Positions 1-7,750 of a DNA stretch of 64,000 nt are shown piece after piece. Made by a program: the position numbers and the translations under genes. This DNA is from Chloroflexota bacterium (lineage in GTDB: Bacteria > Chloroflexota > Anaerolineae > Aggregatilineales > Phototrophicaceae), in NCBI GenBank assembly GCA_016223085.1, contig JACRPS010000032.1, positions 1 to 64,000 of the forward strand, given 5' to 3'. The notes below the pieces were generated by a model, which was not told the origin of the DNA, ran no database searches, and saw nothing but the letters and a program-made list of their open reading frames with translations. Position 1 is the first letter of the stretch. Every line of letters starts with the position of its first letter.

Positions 1-131
1 CGGTTCGCCCCGCTCCTGCCAGGTTAAAACGCAATCGCTCTCATGTCGTACCTTTGCCCCCTCTCCCCGTTACCCGAGTAGTCGGCTACGGCCGCCCCCT
101 CCCCCGCTGGCGGGGGAGGCTGGAGGGGGTC
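1..131. repeat. Gene-free left edge with degenerate repeat copies
   Basis: Positions 2-11 read GGTTCGCCCC, which is the right arm of a GTAGGGGCG-type palindrome cut by the window edge. Compare the intact copy at 224-248. Positions 54-131 hold a GC-rich hairpin block made of CCCCCTCTCC, then CCCCCGCTGGCGGGGGAG, then GGAGGGGGTC. This belongs to the same class as 4066-4105, 46926-47026 and 54079-54118. No gene is seen in 1-264. Confidence 0.7.
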
Positions 132-173
132 AAAATCCACAACCTATCCGTAAACCTCTCTTATCGGTTGGTA

Positions 174-195
174 GGGGCACGGCATGCCGTGCCCC
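174..195. repeat. GTAGGG-family palindrome, copy 1
   Basis: A perfect 22-bp dyad: GGGGCACGGCA followed by its reverse complement, preceded by GTA. It lies downstream of the sugar-binding protein gene. No T-run follows on either strand, so it is not a typical intrinsic terminator. Confidence 0.85.
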
Positions 196-223
196 AATGA
201 AAACCGATACATGGATTTTTCGT

Positions 224-248
224 AGGGGCGAACCGGCGGTTCGCCCCT
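224..248. repeat. GTAGGG-family palindrome, copy 2
   Basis: Arms GGGGCGAACC and GGTTCGCCCC around a GGC loop, with a flanking A:T pair. The outer bases match copy 1 but the core differs, with both arms changed together. It sits 17 bp beyond the stop of the sugar-binding protein gene. Confidence 0.85.
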
Positions 249-264
249 GCCCGATGGTATATTG

Positions 265-1521
265 TTATTCGCCTGCCAGCAGCGCATCAATTTCCTCGGC
301 GGCGGCGTCCAGCGCTTCCTGGGCCGTCGCTTCACCGCGCAGGATGAGCTGTCCGGCGTCCGTCAGCACGGCTTCGATTTCCGTCCAGGCCGGATGCGGT
401 AGCCGCGCCTTCGCGGTCTTGAGCTGCTCCAGGAAAATGCCATAGTAGGGGTGATTCTTGAAGTAGTCGGTTTCCAGCAGCGCCGGCTTGACGGTGAGCT
501 GGCCGGTTTCCGACATCTTCTGCTGGTATTCGTCCGACTGCGTGAAGCGCAGGAAGGTCAGCGCCGCTTCGCCGCGCGCTTCGTCCTGCATCGTGTGGGC
601 GAACACCGCGATGTTCTCGCCGCCCACGACTGACACCGAACCGCCGTCGCCCGCAGGCATCAGCGCCGTCTGGATTTCAAAGTCGGGGTACTGCGCCTCG
701 GCCAGCGGGAACCACCAGGGACCTTCCAGAATGGTCGCAACCTGATTAGTGAAGAAACCGGCTGCCGAGTCAAAGCCGCTGCCGATCATGCCGTCGGAGA
801 AGCAGCCACTCTGTACCATTTCCGCCAGGAATTCATAGGCCGCGACGGTCTTTTCGCCATTGAGGAAGCCGGTCGCCTGCGTCATTTCCGGGTTGGCAAT
901 GTCGCCGCCAAAGCTCCAGACCCAGGGCAGCGTTGCCCAGCCATACGTGCCACCATCGCTGAAGACGAAGAAATCATCACCCAGTACCTTCACCTTGTCG
1001 CACATGGCCTTCACGTCGTCAATCGTCTTGGGTGCTTCGGCAATGCCGGCCTGTTCCAGCACGTCGGCATTGTAGAACAGCACGCGGGTGTTGGTATCCA
1101 GCGGCAGGCCGTAGTAGCTGCCTTCGTACAGGTTGGTAGACAGTGGTCCGGGGAACACCGCGTCGGCGTATTCCTGGAAGTCCGGCATGACTTCGCTCAG
1201 GTTCGCCAGCACGCCCTGCGCCGCGAACTCCGGTGACCAGATGATGTCCAGCCGCGCCAGATCGGGGCCTTCTTCGCCAGCCAGCGCCGTCAGCATCGTC
1301 TGGCGGAACTCGCTGTAGGGGAACGGCACGGACTCCACCTTGATGCCGGGGTTCTGCTCCTCAAACGCCGGGATTAGTGTGTTTACCAGCATTTCATTTT
1401 CCGGCGAGGTTTCGTTATAGGTGTGCCAGAACTTGAGGGTGATGGTGTCCTGCGCCTGGGCAACGGTGAAAGCCGCCAGCAGCAGAACGACGACAACAAA
1501 CAGGGCAAACTTACGGGTCAT
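265..1521 (-). CDS. ABC transporter sugar-binding protein (SBP family 1)
   Basis: Extracytoplasmic receptor that would deliver a sugar or oligosaccharide to an ABC permease; no permease is encoded next to it here. The product is 418 aa. The signal peptide is about residues 1-24 and ends AQAQD. The mature part begins TITLKFWHTYNE, typical of MalE/UgpB-like family 1 proteins. No lipobox cysteine is seen. The ATG at 1521 is preferred over an upstream in-frame codon because AAGGAG lies about 9 bases before it and the signal peptide starts there. The gene follows a divergent-function ROK repressor on the same strand and shares an upstream box with it. Ligand unknown. Confidence 0.9.
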   Translation of the reverse strand: MTRKFALFVVVVLLLAAFTVAQAQDTITLKFWHTYNETSPENEMLVNTLIPAFEEQNPGIKVESVPFPYSEFRQTMLTALAGEEGPDLARLDIIWSPEFAAQGVLANLSEVMPDFQEYADAVFPGPLSTNLYEGSYYGLPLDTNTRVLFYNADVLEQAGIAEAPKTIDDVKAMCDKVKVLGDDFFVFSDGGTYGWATLPWVWSFGGDIANPEMTQATGFLNGEKTVAAYEFLAEMVQSGCFSDGMIGSGFDSAAGFFTNQVATILEGPWWFPLAEAQYPDFEIQTALMPAGDGGSVSVVGGENIAVFAHTMQDEARGEAALTFLRFTQSDEYQQKMSETGQLTVKPALLETDYFKNHPYYGIFLEQLKTAKARLPHPAWTEIEAVLTDAGQLILRGEATAQEALDAAAEEIDALLAGE

Positions 1522-1540
1522 GATCTTAATCTCCTTATTA

Positions 1541-1580
1541 CGGCTGTAAACGGCAGCAAACGGCTGTAAACGGCAGCACT
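1541..1580. repeat. Two tandem 20-bp units in the SBP leader
   Basis: The unit CGGCTGTAAACGGCAGCA occurs twice with a 20-bp period, at 1541-1560 and 1561-1580. It lies 20-59 bp upstream of the sugar-binding protein start. It could be a tandem protein-binding site or a simple slippage duplication in the mRNA leader. Confidence 0.7.
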
Positions 1581-1669
1581 TGACATGCATTTGGCAGTCG
1601 TTTTACATCCTGTTTTCGAAATCATCTGTAATCTTCTTGCGTCGTAACCTCCTGTTTTTTCGCATCTTT

Positions 1670-1689
1670 ATTCACTCAGTAAACAAAGT
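1670..1689 (-). promoter_or_regulatory. Putative ROK-repressor box upstream of the SBP gene
   Basis: Plus-strand ATTCACTCAGTAAACAAAGT matches the box at 2884-2903 at 16-17 of 20 positions. On the minus strand it contains TTTGTTTACTGAGTGAAT. This resembles the TTAGTTTGTTTG half-sites known for XylR, a ROK repressor. Assignment to the adjacent repressor is inference from the shared motif and position. Confidence 0.5.
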
Positions 1690-1702
1690 CCGGCGAAAAT
1701 TT

Positions 1703-2878
1703 TTACCGGACGGGTATCGGCTGCTCGTTGAGGCTCGGGGCGAAAATCCGCCCCAGTACTAGGCTGGCCGCGCCCCGCGCCCAGGTATCGTCGCTTAACG
1801 GTTCGATACGCATCTCTACGTCTTCGATCAGTTGGCCGAAGGTGTGCCGCTGCATCGCCTCGCGCATGGCCGGGAACAGGTAATCCCCTGCGCGCACGCC
1901 TTCCCCGCTGACGATAATCAGCGCCGGGTTAAATAGGTTAATCAGGTTGGCGATGCTCTGTCCAAATACTCGCCCCGCGTCCTGGAACACGTGCCGCGCT
2001 ACCGGGTTACCGGCCTGCGCTGCTTCTAGCAGCGCTTCCGGCGTAGCTACGTCCAGCCCGTTGATGGTCGCCCGCCGCACCAGCCAGGGGTCAGCGACGA
2101 ACGTTTCCAGGCAGCCCCGATTGCCGCAGGCGCACAGAAAACCATCCGTATCTACCACCACGTGGCCGAACTCGCCACCGCTGCCCCGTGTGCCCCGGTA
2201 GACCTGCCCGTTGGCGACCATGCCCATGCCCACGCCGCGCCCGATGGTCAGCACCAGAAAATCGCGCACGTGCTGGCCAGGGCCGTACAGCCGTTCAACC
2301 AGCGTCAGCGTATTTACGTCGTTGTCCAGGTACACCGGGGAATTGAGCCGTTCGGCCAGCAGGTCCGCCAGCGGCACGTCGCGCCAGCCGTTATACGGCG
2401 ACAGGCGGCAGATGCCGGCAGCCGAGTCCACGATACCCGCCAGCCCCACCCCCACGCCCAGGATATGACGCTGTTCAACCTGGGCTAGCCGCAGCAGCGC
2501 CTGGATGCCATCGGCTAGTTCGTCGCACACCGTCGCCGGGTCGAGCGCGGTCAGTTGAATCCGGTGCCGCGCCAGAATATCAGCGTTGAGATCGGTTAGC
2601 GCCAGTGTGGCCTGCGTTTCCGCCAGCTTGACGCCCACGACGTAGGTATCGGTATCGTTCAGCGCCAGCAGAATCGGGCGCCGTCCCCCGCGTGAGTCGC
2701 CTTCCTGCTTCTCAAAAATCAGGCCATCTTGAATCAGCCCTTCGGTAAGCTGCGTCACCGCCGCCGGACTGAGCCGCGTCACCCGCGCGATGTCGGCGCG
2801 GGCAATCGGGCCATACGCCTTAATCGCATTAAGTATCGAAGACCGATTAAGCGCCTTTAACAGTTGCCGGCTCGCCAT
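1703..2878 (-). CDS. ROK-family transcriptional repressor (NagC/XylR type)
   Basis: Sugar-responsive DNA-binding repressor of 391 aa. Residues 1-70 form a MarR-like winged helix; the ARADIARVTRLSPAAVTQLT segment is the helix-turn-helix. The rest is a ROK fold with the signature GEFGHVVVD and the zinc motif CACGNRGCLE, both intact, so inducer sugar binding is expected. The protein is standard length for NagC/XylR. It lies just upstream of the sugar-binding protein on the same strand. A related box sits in front of both genes, which suggests autoregulation plus control of the transporter component. The inducer cannot be told from sequence. Confidence 0.92.
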   Translation of the reverse strand: MASRQLLKALNRSSILNAIKAYGPIARADIARVTRLSPAAVTQLTEGLIQDGLIFEKQEGDSRGGRRPILLALNDTDTYVVGVKLAETQATLALTDLNADILARHRIQLTALDPATVCDELADGIQALLRLAQVEQRHILGVGVGLAGIVDSAAGICRLSPYNGWRDVPLADLLAERLNSPVYLDNDVNTLTLVERLYGPGQHVRDFLVLTIGRGVGMGMVANGQVYRGTRGSGGEFGHVVVDTDGFLCACGNRGCLETFVADPWLVRRATINGLDVATPEALLEAAQAGNPVARHVFQDAGRVFGQSIANLINLFNPALIIVSGEGVRAGDYLFPAMREAMQRHTFGQLIEDVEMRIEPLSDDTWARGAASLVLGRIFAPSLNEQPIPVR

Positions 2879-2883
2879 ACTTC

Positions 2884-2903
2884 ATTCACTAAATAAACTA
2901 AGT
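2884..2903 (-). promoter_or_regulatory. Putative ROK-repressor box upstream of its own gene
   Basis: Plus-strand ATTCACTAAATAAACTAAGT begins 6 bp upstream of the repressor start codon. On the minus strand it reads ACTTAGTTTATTTAGTGAAT, containing TTAGTTTATTTAG. It pairs with the box at 1670-1689. The position overlaps the expected promoter or leader, which suits autorepression. Confidence 0.5.
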
Positions 2904-3016
2904 TGCTTAAACTCTACTGCTGAATCCGCCTTTTGTCAAGCAGTTGGAGCATGTGAGCGAGGGTTCTGAAGAGTTTCTGTAGGGAAAAGGTGGGTCATGT
3001 CCCTATACCCTATTCT

Positions 3017-3032
3017 CGTGAAACTTTTCACG
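3017..3032. promoter_or_regulatory. Perfect 7-bp inverted repeat, operator-like
   Basis: CGTGAAA-CT-TTTCACG lies 72 bp upstream of the small membrane protein gene. It is short, symmetric and AT-rich in the centre, as regulator sites are. No nearby regulator is clearly linked to it. Confidence 0.35.
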
Positions 3033-3103
3033 CACACAATACGTAATAGGTGTAGATCAACGCCCACCAAGATTCGGCCCAGTGCCGCAAAGAGAGGAAT
3101 CCC

Positions 3104-3289
3104 ATGAGTATCACCGCGATTATCGCCATCATTATGGTGCTGGCCGCAATTATCACGCTGCTGCCGCGCACATCGGCGCGCCGGCGCTGCGCCCTGGGTT
3201 ACAAAGCGTTATGTACCTTTGCGCCCATCAGTACGATCATGCTGCTGGTGATCGCAGCGTTTGTGTGGCTGATCAGCAGCGCCGGGTAG
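3104..3289 (+). CDS. Small two-helix membrane protein, unknown function
   Basis: A 61-aa protein with two hydrophobic segments at about residues 2-20 and 41-58. They are joined by a basic loop (RTSARRRCALGYK), giving a predicted hairpin in the membrane. AGAGGA lies about 7 bases before the ATG, supporting translation. It stands alone, upstream of the DarA-like pair. Its family is not recognised. The clean SD and the membrane hairpin pattern argue for a real gene, but the short length leaves doubt. Confidence 0.55.
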   Translation: MSITAIIAIIMVLAAIITLLPRTSARRRCALGYKALCTFAPISTIMLLVIAAFVWLISSAG

Positions 3290-3305
3290 CCAACGCACCG
3301 AGCAA

Positions 3306-3329
3306 TGCCGGAGGTAGATACCTCCGGCA
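3306..3329. terminator. Strong hairpin after the small membrane protein gene
   Basis: TGCCGGAGGTA and its exact reverse complement are separated by two bases, 17 bp after the stop codon at 3289. No U-run follows on the plus strand, so the terminator call is tentative. Confidence 0.4.
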
Positions 3330-3463
3330 CAAGAACAAGCCTGCTGACACAGCCAGCAGCTGCCACACATCAAATAAAATGATGGGCTACTTTCGCTGCT
3401 TGTCATCCCTCGTTATAATACCCCGCAGAGATTATTATTGGCCTTGTAATATAGAGCAGTAGA

Positions 3464-3781
3464 ATGAAGCTGATTATCACTGTTGTGGACGATCAGGATG
3501 CCGAGAAGCTGATGACCGCGCTTACCAACCAGCATATCGGAGTCACACGCATCAACAGCACCGGCGGGATACTCGGTCCAGGTAATTCCACCCTACTCAT
3601 TGGACTGGAGGACGCGCAGGTGCAGCAGGCTATTCACGTGATTACCGAAACGGCCTCCCCGCACCCCGGTATTTTTCCCTATGCCCATACCTCTGGCGTC
3701 CCGGCCACCAGTTTTATTGAAGTGAACGTGGGCGGTTTTGTCGCTTTTGTCCTAGATATGGATCATTTTGAACAGGTTTAA
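3464..3781 (+). CDS. DarA/PstA-like cyclic-di-AMP receptor, paralog 1 (DUF970)
   Basis: A 105-aa PII-like protein of the DUF970 family. Members studied in Firmicutes are trimeric cytoplasmic receptors for cyclic di-AMP. The start MKLIITVVDDQDAEKLMTAL and the segment RINSTGGILGPGNSTLLIG match the family's first strand and ligand loop. Compared with its neighbour, the loop has STGGIL rather than STGGFL and S for T after the asparagine. A second gene of the family follows 3 bases later, so the two are co-transcribed and may form mixed trimers. The downstream target is not evident from the neighbours. Confidence 0.85.
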   Translation: MKLIITVVDDQDAEKLMTALTNQHIGVTRINSTGGILGPGNSTLLIGLEDAQVQQAIHVITETASPHPGIFPYAHTSGVPATSFIEVNVGGFVAFVLDMDHFEQV

Positions 3782-3784
3782 GCC

Positions 3785-4057
3785 ATGTCAAAACTCATCC
3801 TTGCCGTTATTTTTAATGCCGATGCGGTTGAGCCGCTGTCCCGCGCGCTGATCGAAAACGACTACACAGTGACCAAGATTAGCAGCACGGGCGGATTCCT
3901 GCGTCGCCAGAACACCACGTTTATGATTGGGGTTGAGGAGGAGCGACTGCCCGGTGCGATGGCGATCATACGCGACGTGTGCCGCCCCTACAGCCGGCCC
4001 GAAGGCCATGCCGCCACGCTGTTTGTGCTGGATGTAGCGGAATTTGCACAGGCATGA
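3785..4057 (+). CDS. DarA/PstA-like cyclic-di-AMP receptor, paralog 2 (DUF970)
   Basis: A 90-aa PII-like protein, shorter than paralog 1 because the segment between the central strand and the C-terminal strand is reduced. The ligand-loop sequence TKISSTGGFLRRQNTTFMIG follows the family consensus closely, so this copy is the better candidate for canonical c-di-AMP binding. It begins 3 bases after the first gene. No diadenylate cyclase or phosphodiesterase gene is seen in the window. Confidence 0.87.
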   Translation: MSKLILAVIFNADAVEPLSRALIENDYTVTKISSTGGFLRRQNTTFMIGVEEERLPGAMAIIRDVCRPYSRPEGHAATLFVLDVAEFAQA

Positions 4058-4745
4058 TTACGAATCTTACCCCAACCCCCTCTCCGTTGAAGGATTGAGG
4101 AGAGGACATCTTTTCAAGTGAACCTTTTGTCGGGATGAAGCGCAAGTCCACACTGGTTCGTCAAGCTATTTAAGACAAACGTGCGCAACACCCATTCTGT
4201 CCAACTTATAGCGGTGACGCAGCACCGTGGAGCGCATAGCCGCTTACGACTTTCGCTGTTCTGCCTGTCGCCAAAACGGCGACAGACGTTCGGCGCGAGA
4301 ACACGGCCCCAACAGGGTCAGCCATCCAGGCTGTAGGGTGCTGTATCCCCGCTGTCGCCAACGAACGCTGGCGGTCTAGTGTGATCGTCCGTAGGATGAA
4401 CAGCCTTGCCCCTCGATCTGATACCAATGCTAATGGGTAGTATTGCGACGGCGCGTGCCGATGCGCTCTGTCTGTAGTTGTCTTGATCCATTCTAGCGGA
4501 GGTCGAATGAGAGATACTTTCAGAATAAGGGGGCGGCTTCAAACACCAGTAGCCTGTAACTCGAGAACTAAAGCAACCAGTGACGATTATAGAACCTGCC
4601 GGCAAACTCGAAGACCACCAGAGGCGATGAAGGCTGGTTATCTCGGTTACTCTTGCTTATCTGCTGTAAGATGCTGAGGTATAATTCTGGCGAAACAGAA
4701 ACGATTCACGATGAATCAGCAGTAGCAGCCAAGAAAGAGAGCACG
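4058..4745. other. Gene-free stretch with hairpins
   Basis: About 690 bases without a supportable gene. Positions 4066-4105 carry a degenerate CCCCCTCTCC...GGAGAGG repeat. Positions 4265-4285 form a perfect hairpin, CTGTCGCC-AAAAC-GGCGACAG. A related CTGTCGCCA...TGGCGG element follows at about 4350-4373. Composition is less GC-rich after 4400. An unrecognised structured RNA is possible but no known class is identified. Confidence 0.5.
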
Positions 4746-6041
4746 ATGTTATTCCGGATATGCGTGATTATTATCCAGATTCTTCTCCCGTTTTTAGTAG
4801 TAGAACAGGACGATACTGGCTGGGCGTTGACATCAGCAACGCCGCTGCCCATCCCCAACGATGCCAGCCCACGCGTGTTCCCGTCGCCGGACGGAACCCA
4901 TGTGGCCTACGAACGGGCCGTGCGGCTGAACGGCCACCGCGATTATTACCTGTGTGTGCTGGAGGGCGTTTCAACGGCAGAACCGGCCTGCGCGCTCGCG
5001 CCGCTGCCGCTGCCCAGCGGTTTCGAACCCGACCCGCTGTCGCCGCTGGTGCCGTTCCGCTGGTCGCCAGATGGCACACAGATCGCCGCTGTCGGACAGC
5101 CGCTTGGCACGCAGGCCGATACCGATCTGTGGCTGCTGAACGTGGCTTCCGGGGAGTGGCGCAACCTGACGGATGATAGCTACGACGGTGCGTTAACAGC
5201 GAAGGATGGCAACCCCGCACCGCCTGCCGGGGTGTCTATCGAATTGCAGCCGGCATGGTCGCCGGATGGTACGATGATCGCGGTGGAACACACCGTGATA
5301 AACGACGCCGGTGGCTTCGCGCCGTCCACGCTGGCGGTGGTTAACGTGTCGAATGGCGAGGTGCGCGATCTGGGTGTACTGCCCGGCAGTGCCGATGGTG
5401 CAGTAGATGCCGGGTCAGTGACAGGGATGGACTGGTCGCGGGATGGCGCAACGCTGGCGCTGACCTTACGCCACCGTGACCCGCAGCCGGACGTAGACGG
5501 CCTATGGTTGGTGCAGGTGGACAGTGGCGAGAGCGAACGCATACTCAGTATGAAGGACGCCGAAAGCGCGTTACAGGGTGTCATCACCGGGCTGGCTCTG
5601 GAAAGTCTTGGCCCGGTGGTCTGGTCGCCGGATGGGACGCGGCTGCTGTTCTGGGCAGGCAATCCGAGTAAACGTCCGGCGGTGGTCTGGCCGTTTGTGC
5701 TGGAGGTGGCCGAACACACAGTAACAGCCGTAACGGTTCCGGCACATCCCAGCGACAAAGCCGACCGCCGAGTGATTCGCCCATTACAGGCAGCATGGTC
5801 GCCCGATGGCGCGGCGCTGCTGGTGCTGACATTTGGTTTTCCAACGAACGAAACGGTGAACGCGCTCGACCCACAGGGCGACAGCCCGCGCCTGAGCGTG
5901 CGCGTGGTAGACGTGGAATCAGGCAGCGATACGGCGCTCGGCCATTTGCCGCTCGGCCCATCGAATGCGCTGTACTTTGCCGTATGGGGCGCGGGCGGCG
6001 CGATCACCAACGGGTATTATCTGGCGGTGGCATCTCGATAG
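4746..6041 (+). CDS. Exported TolB-like WD40/PD40 beta-propeller protein
   Basis: A 431-aa protein with an N-terminal hydrophobic signal or anchor (residues 2-19). It then carries at least five propeller motifs of the form (R/A/D/V)WSPDGT: RWSPDGTQ, AWSPDGTM, DWSRDGAT, VWSPDGTR and AWSPDGAA. Such propellers bind other proteins or glycans; no enzymatic residue set is visible. The ATG at 4746 is preferred over an earlier in-frame start because AGAAAGAGAG precedes it and the signal sequence starts there. It stands alone, convergent with the amino-sugar operon, with a palindromic repeat in the gap. Function unknown. Confidence 0.8.
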   Translation: MLFRICVIIIQILLPFLVVEQDDTGWALTSATPLPIPNDASPRVFPSPDGTHVAYERAVRLNGHRDYYLCVLEGVSTAEPACALAPLPLPSGFEPDPLSPLVPFRWSPDGTQIAAVGQPLGTQADTDLWLLNVASGEWRNLTDDSYDGALTAKDGNPAPPAGVSIELQPAWSPDGTMIAVEHTVINDAGGFAPSTLAVVNVSNGEVRDLGVLPGSADGAVDAGSVTGMDWSRDGATLALTLRHRDPQPDVDGLWLVQVDSGESERILSMKDAESALQGVITGLALESLGPVVWSPDGTRLLFWAGNPSKRPAVVWPFVLEVAEHTVTAVTVPAHPSDKADRRVIRPLQAAWSPDGAALLVLTFGFPTNETVNALDPQGDSPRLSVRVVDVESGSDTALGHLPLGPSNALYFAVWGAGGAITNGYYLAVASR

Positions 6042-6051
6042 TATGAACGAA

Positions 6052-6073
6052 GGGCGGGTTTCGAAACCCGCCC
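6052..6073. repeat. GTAGGG-family palindrome, copy 3
   Basis: Perfect dyad GGGCGGGTTTC and its reverse complement, followed by CTAC. It lies between convergent genes (stops at 6041 and 6090) and could act as a bidirectional transcription-stopping hairpin. It shares its core with copy 62026-62055. Confidence 0.85.
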
Positions 6074-6089
6074 CTACCAAACCTGCTGT

Positions 6090-6845
6090 CTACAGCGTGT
6101 TAATCCACGCCTGATAATCGCGGAACACCTGCATATTGTTATCTGCCGGGACGCCAGCAACGTTGGGCGACACAAAAATGCGCTCCGGGCCGCAGCCGCG
6201 TTTCACCAGTTCGCCCGTTGTTTCGGCCATCAACGCCTGCGTGACAATCATGGCGATTATCGTGGACGTGCCACCGACGTGTTCCGGGCGGCCTTCCACC
6301 GGCACAAGCGCGTCTTCCGGCGCGCAGCAGTTGTCAATCACGATGTCGGCCACGTCCTGCAACGCCTTGCCTGATGAGTGCGTTGGTTGGTTGATCGCGC
6401 GGTTCGCCAGCGACGACACGGCGATCACCGTTAACCCCTTCTCTTTCGCCAGCAGCGCCATCTCGACCGGCGCGGCATTCAGCCCGCCGTGCGAGTAGAT
6501 GAGGAACGAATCGCGCGCGTCGAGATTGTAGGACAGCATCACCTGTTTGACATAGCCCTCGGTGCGTTCCAGCCACAGCAATTCGCGCGCGCCGCCCGGC
6601 CCGGTCACGTTGAACCACATCAAGCGTGGGTCCATGATCGGATGCCAGCCGACGTATGAACCATAACGCGGGAATAGGTCCATCACCGGAATCACCGAAT
6701 GACCGGAGCCAAATGCATGAACGGCGCGCCCCGCCGCAATCGAATCGGCGCAGGCCAACGCCGCCGCGCGTATCTTGTCGCCCTGCGTGTTCAGGACTTT
6801 TTCGATGATCTGACCAATCCCTTGCATATAGTACGAAGCAGACAT
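6090..6845 (-). CDS. SIS-domain sugar isomerase/etherase-like protein (UPF0309 type)
   Basis: A 251-aa cytoplasmic protein with one SIS (sugar isomerase) domain that would bind a phosphosugar. The phosphate-binding segment is AFGSGHS near residue 45; ISHG-like and SSLANRA segments follow. It is the last gene of the nine-gene leftward operon and starts one base after the ROK kinase stop, with CAGGAG before the ATG. By analogy with MurQ, another SIS protein, it could open a MurNAc-6-P-type lactyl ether or isomerise an amino-sugar phosphate. It is not close enough by eye to call it MurQ. The specific reaction is inference. Confidence 0.8.
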   Translation of the reverse strand: MSASYYMQGIGQIIEKVLNTQGDKIRAAALACADSIAAGRAVHAFGSGHSVIPVMDLFPRYGSYVGWHPIMDPRLMWFNVTGPGGARELLWLERTEGYVKQVMLSYNLDARDSFLIYSHGGLNAAPVEMALLAKEKGLTVIAVSSLANRAINQPTHSSGKALQDVADIVIDNCCAPEDALVPVEGRPEHVGGTSTIIAMIVTQALMAETTGELVKRGCGPERIFVSPNVAGVPADNNMQVFRDYQAWINTL

Positions 6846-6846
6846 G

Positions 6847-7749
6847 TTATTCTCCTGATTGAAGGCGTAACGAGGCTGCGTAAGCCGCGCCCAGCAGCCC
6901 GGCTTCTTCGCCCAAGGCCGAACTCACAATCGGTAATTCACGTCCGGAAATTGGCTGCGCCCAGCGCCGCGCAATTTCGCGCACGGTTGGCAGCAGCACA
7001 TCCCCCTGTTGACCGACGCTACCCCCCAGCACCACAATCTCCGGGTTCGCCAGACTGATAATGCCGGCGACACCCTGTCCGATTAGAACAGTAGCTTCTT
7101 CAACAACCCGTGCTGCCAGCGCATCACCCTGTCGGGCAGCGTCAAACACGTCTTTGGCTGTGAGCGTACTTGCGCTCAAGGTTGATGACTGCCCCGTCTC
7201 GATCAACTGCCGCGCGCGGCGGGCAATAGCCGGACCGGACGCAAGGTTTTCCCAATGGTCAAGGCCAGCCGGTCCGTAGACTGGAAACCAGTCAACCGCG
7301 CCCGCCAGTCGGTCGCGCCCACGCCACAGCCGCCCGCCGATGACGAAGCCGCCGCCGATGCCGGTGCCAATGATGACGGACGCCACGCTGCGGTAGCCCC
7401 TGCCCGCCCCCTGCCACCACTCACCCAGTACAGCGGCGTGGCCGTCGTATTCAATAAACGTGGGGCAGCCGAGACGGTCTTGCAGTAAATCGCGCAGTGG
7501 CACGTCCTGCCAGCCGGCCAGATTCGGCGTCCACAGGATGCGGTCGGTGTCGGGTTCCAGCACGGCGGGTACACACACCCCGATAGCCTGAAACGAGTAG
7601 CCAGCGGCGAACGCAGCAATAGTCTCCACTAACGAAGCCGGGCCAGCCGGGTCACTGGGCTGCTGGTGTTTGGCGAGAATCTGCCCGTCGTCTGACACCA
7701 GCGCCAGAGCGACTTTCGTGCCGCCGATATCCACCGCCAGAAAGGTCAT
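6847..7749 (-). CDS. ROK-family sugar kinase-like protein lacking usual substrate motifs
   Basis: A 300-aa actin-fold protein with the N-terminal phosphate loop DIGGTKVALAL. It has a likely catalytic Asp in EYDGHAAVLGEWW and the second phosphate motif GTGIGGGF. ROK sugar kinases normally carry ExGH followed by CxCGxxGCxE, which hold the sugar and a structural zinc. Here the equivalent stretch reads LAGAVDWFPVYGPAGLDHWE and both motifs are gone. It sits between the PIG-L deacetylase and the SIS protein with 1-base gaps. It probably phosphorylates the imported sugar, but the lost motifs mean an altered substrate or a non-catalytic role. Confidence 0.85.
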   Translation of the reverse strand: MTFLAVDIGGTKVALALVSDDGQILAKHQQPSDPAGPASLVETIAAFAAGYSFQAIGVCVPAVLEPDTDRILWTPNLAGWQDVPLRDLLQDRLGCPTFIEYDGHAAVLGEWWQGAGRGYRSVASVIIGTGIGGGFVIGGRLWRGRDRLAGAVDWFPVYGPAGLDHWENLASGPAIARRARQLIETGQSSTLSASTLTAKDVFDAARQGDALAARVVEEATVLIGQGVAGIISLANPEIVVLGGSVGQQGDVLLPTVREIARRWAQPISGRELPIVSSALGEEAGLLGAAYAASLRLQSGE

Positions 7750-7750
7750 G

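Noticed and set aside
2979-3007. Possible GTAGGG palindrome (GTAGGGA...TGTCCCTATAC)
   Set aside because: Only the outer six or seven bases pair and the core is not symmetric, so it may be a decayed copy but cannot be supported.
5180-6010. Minus-strand open frame opposite the propeller gene
   Set aside because: It is a Ser/Thr/Pro-rich antisense shadow generated by the WSPDG repeats.
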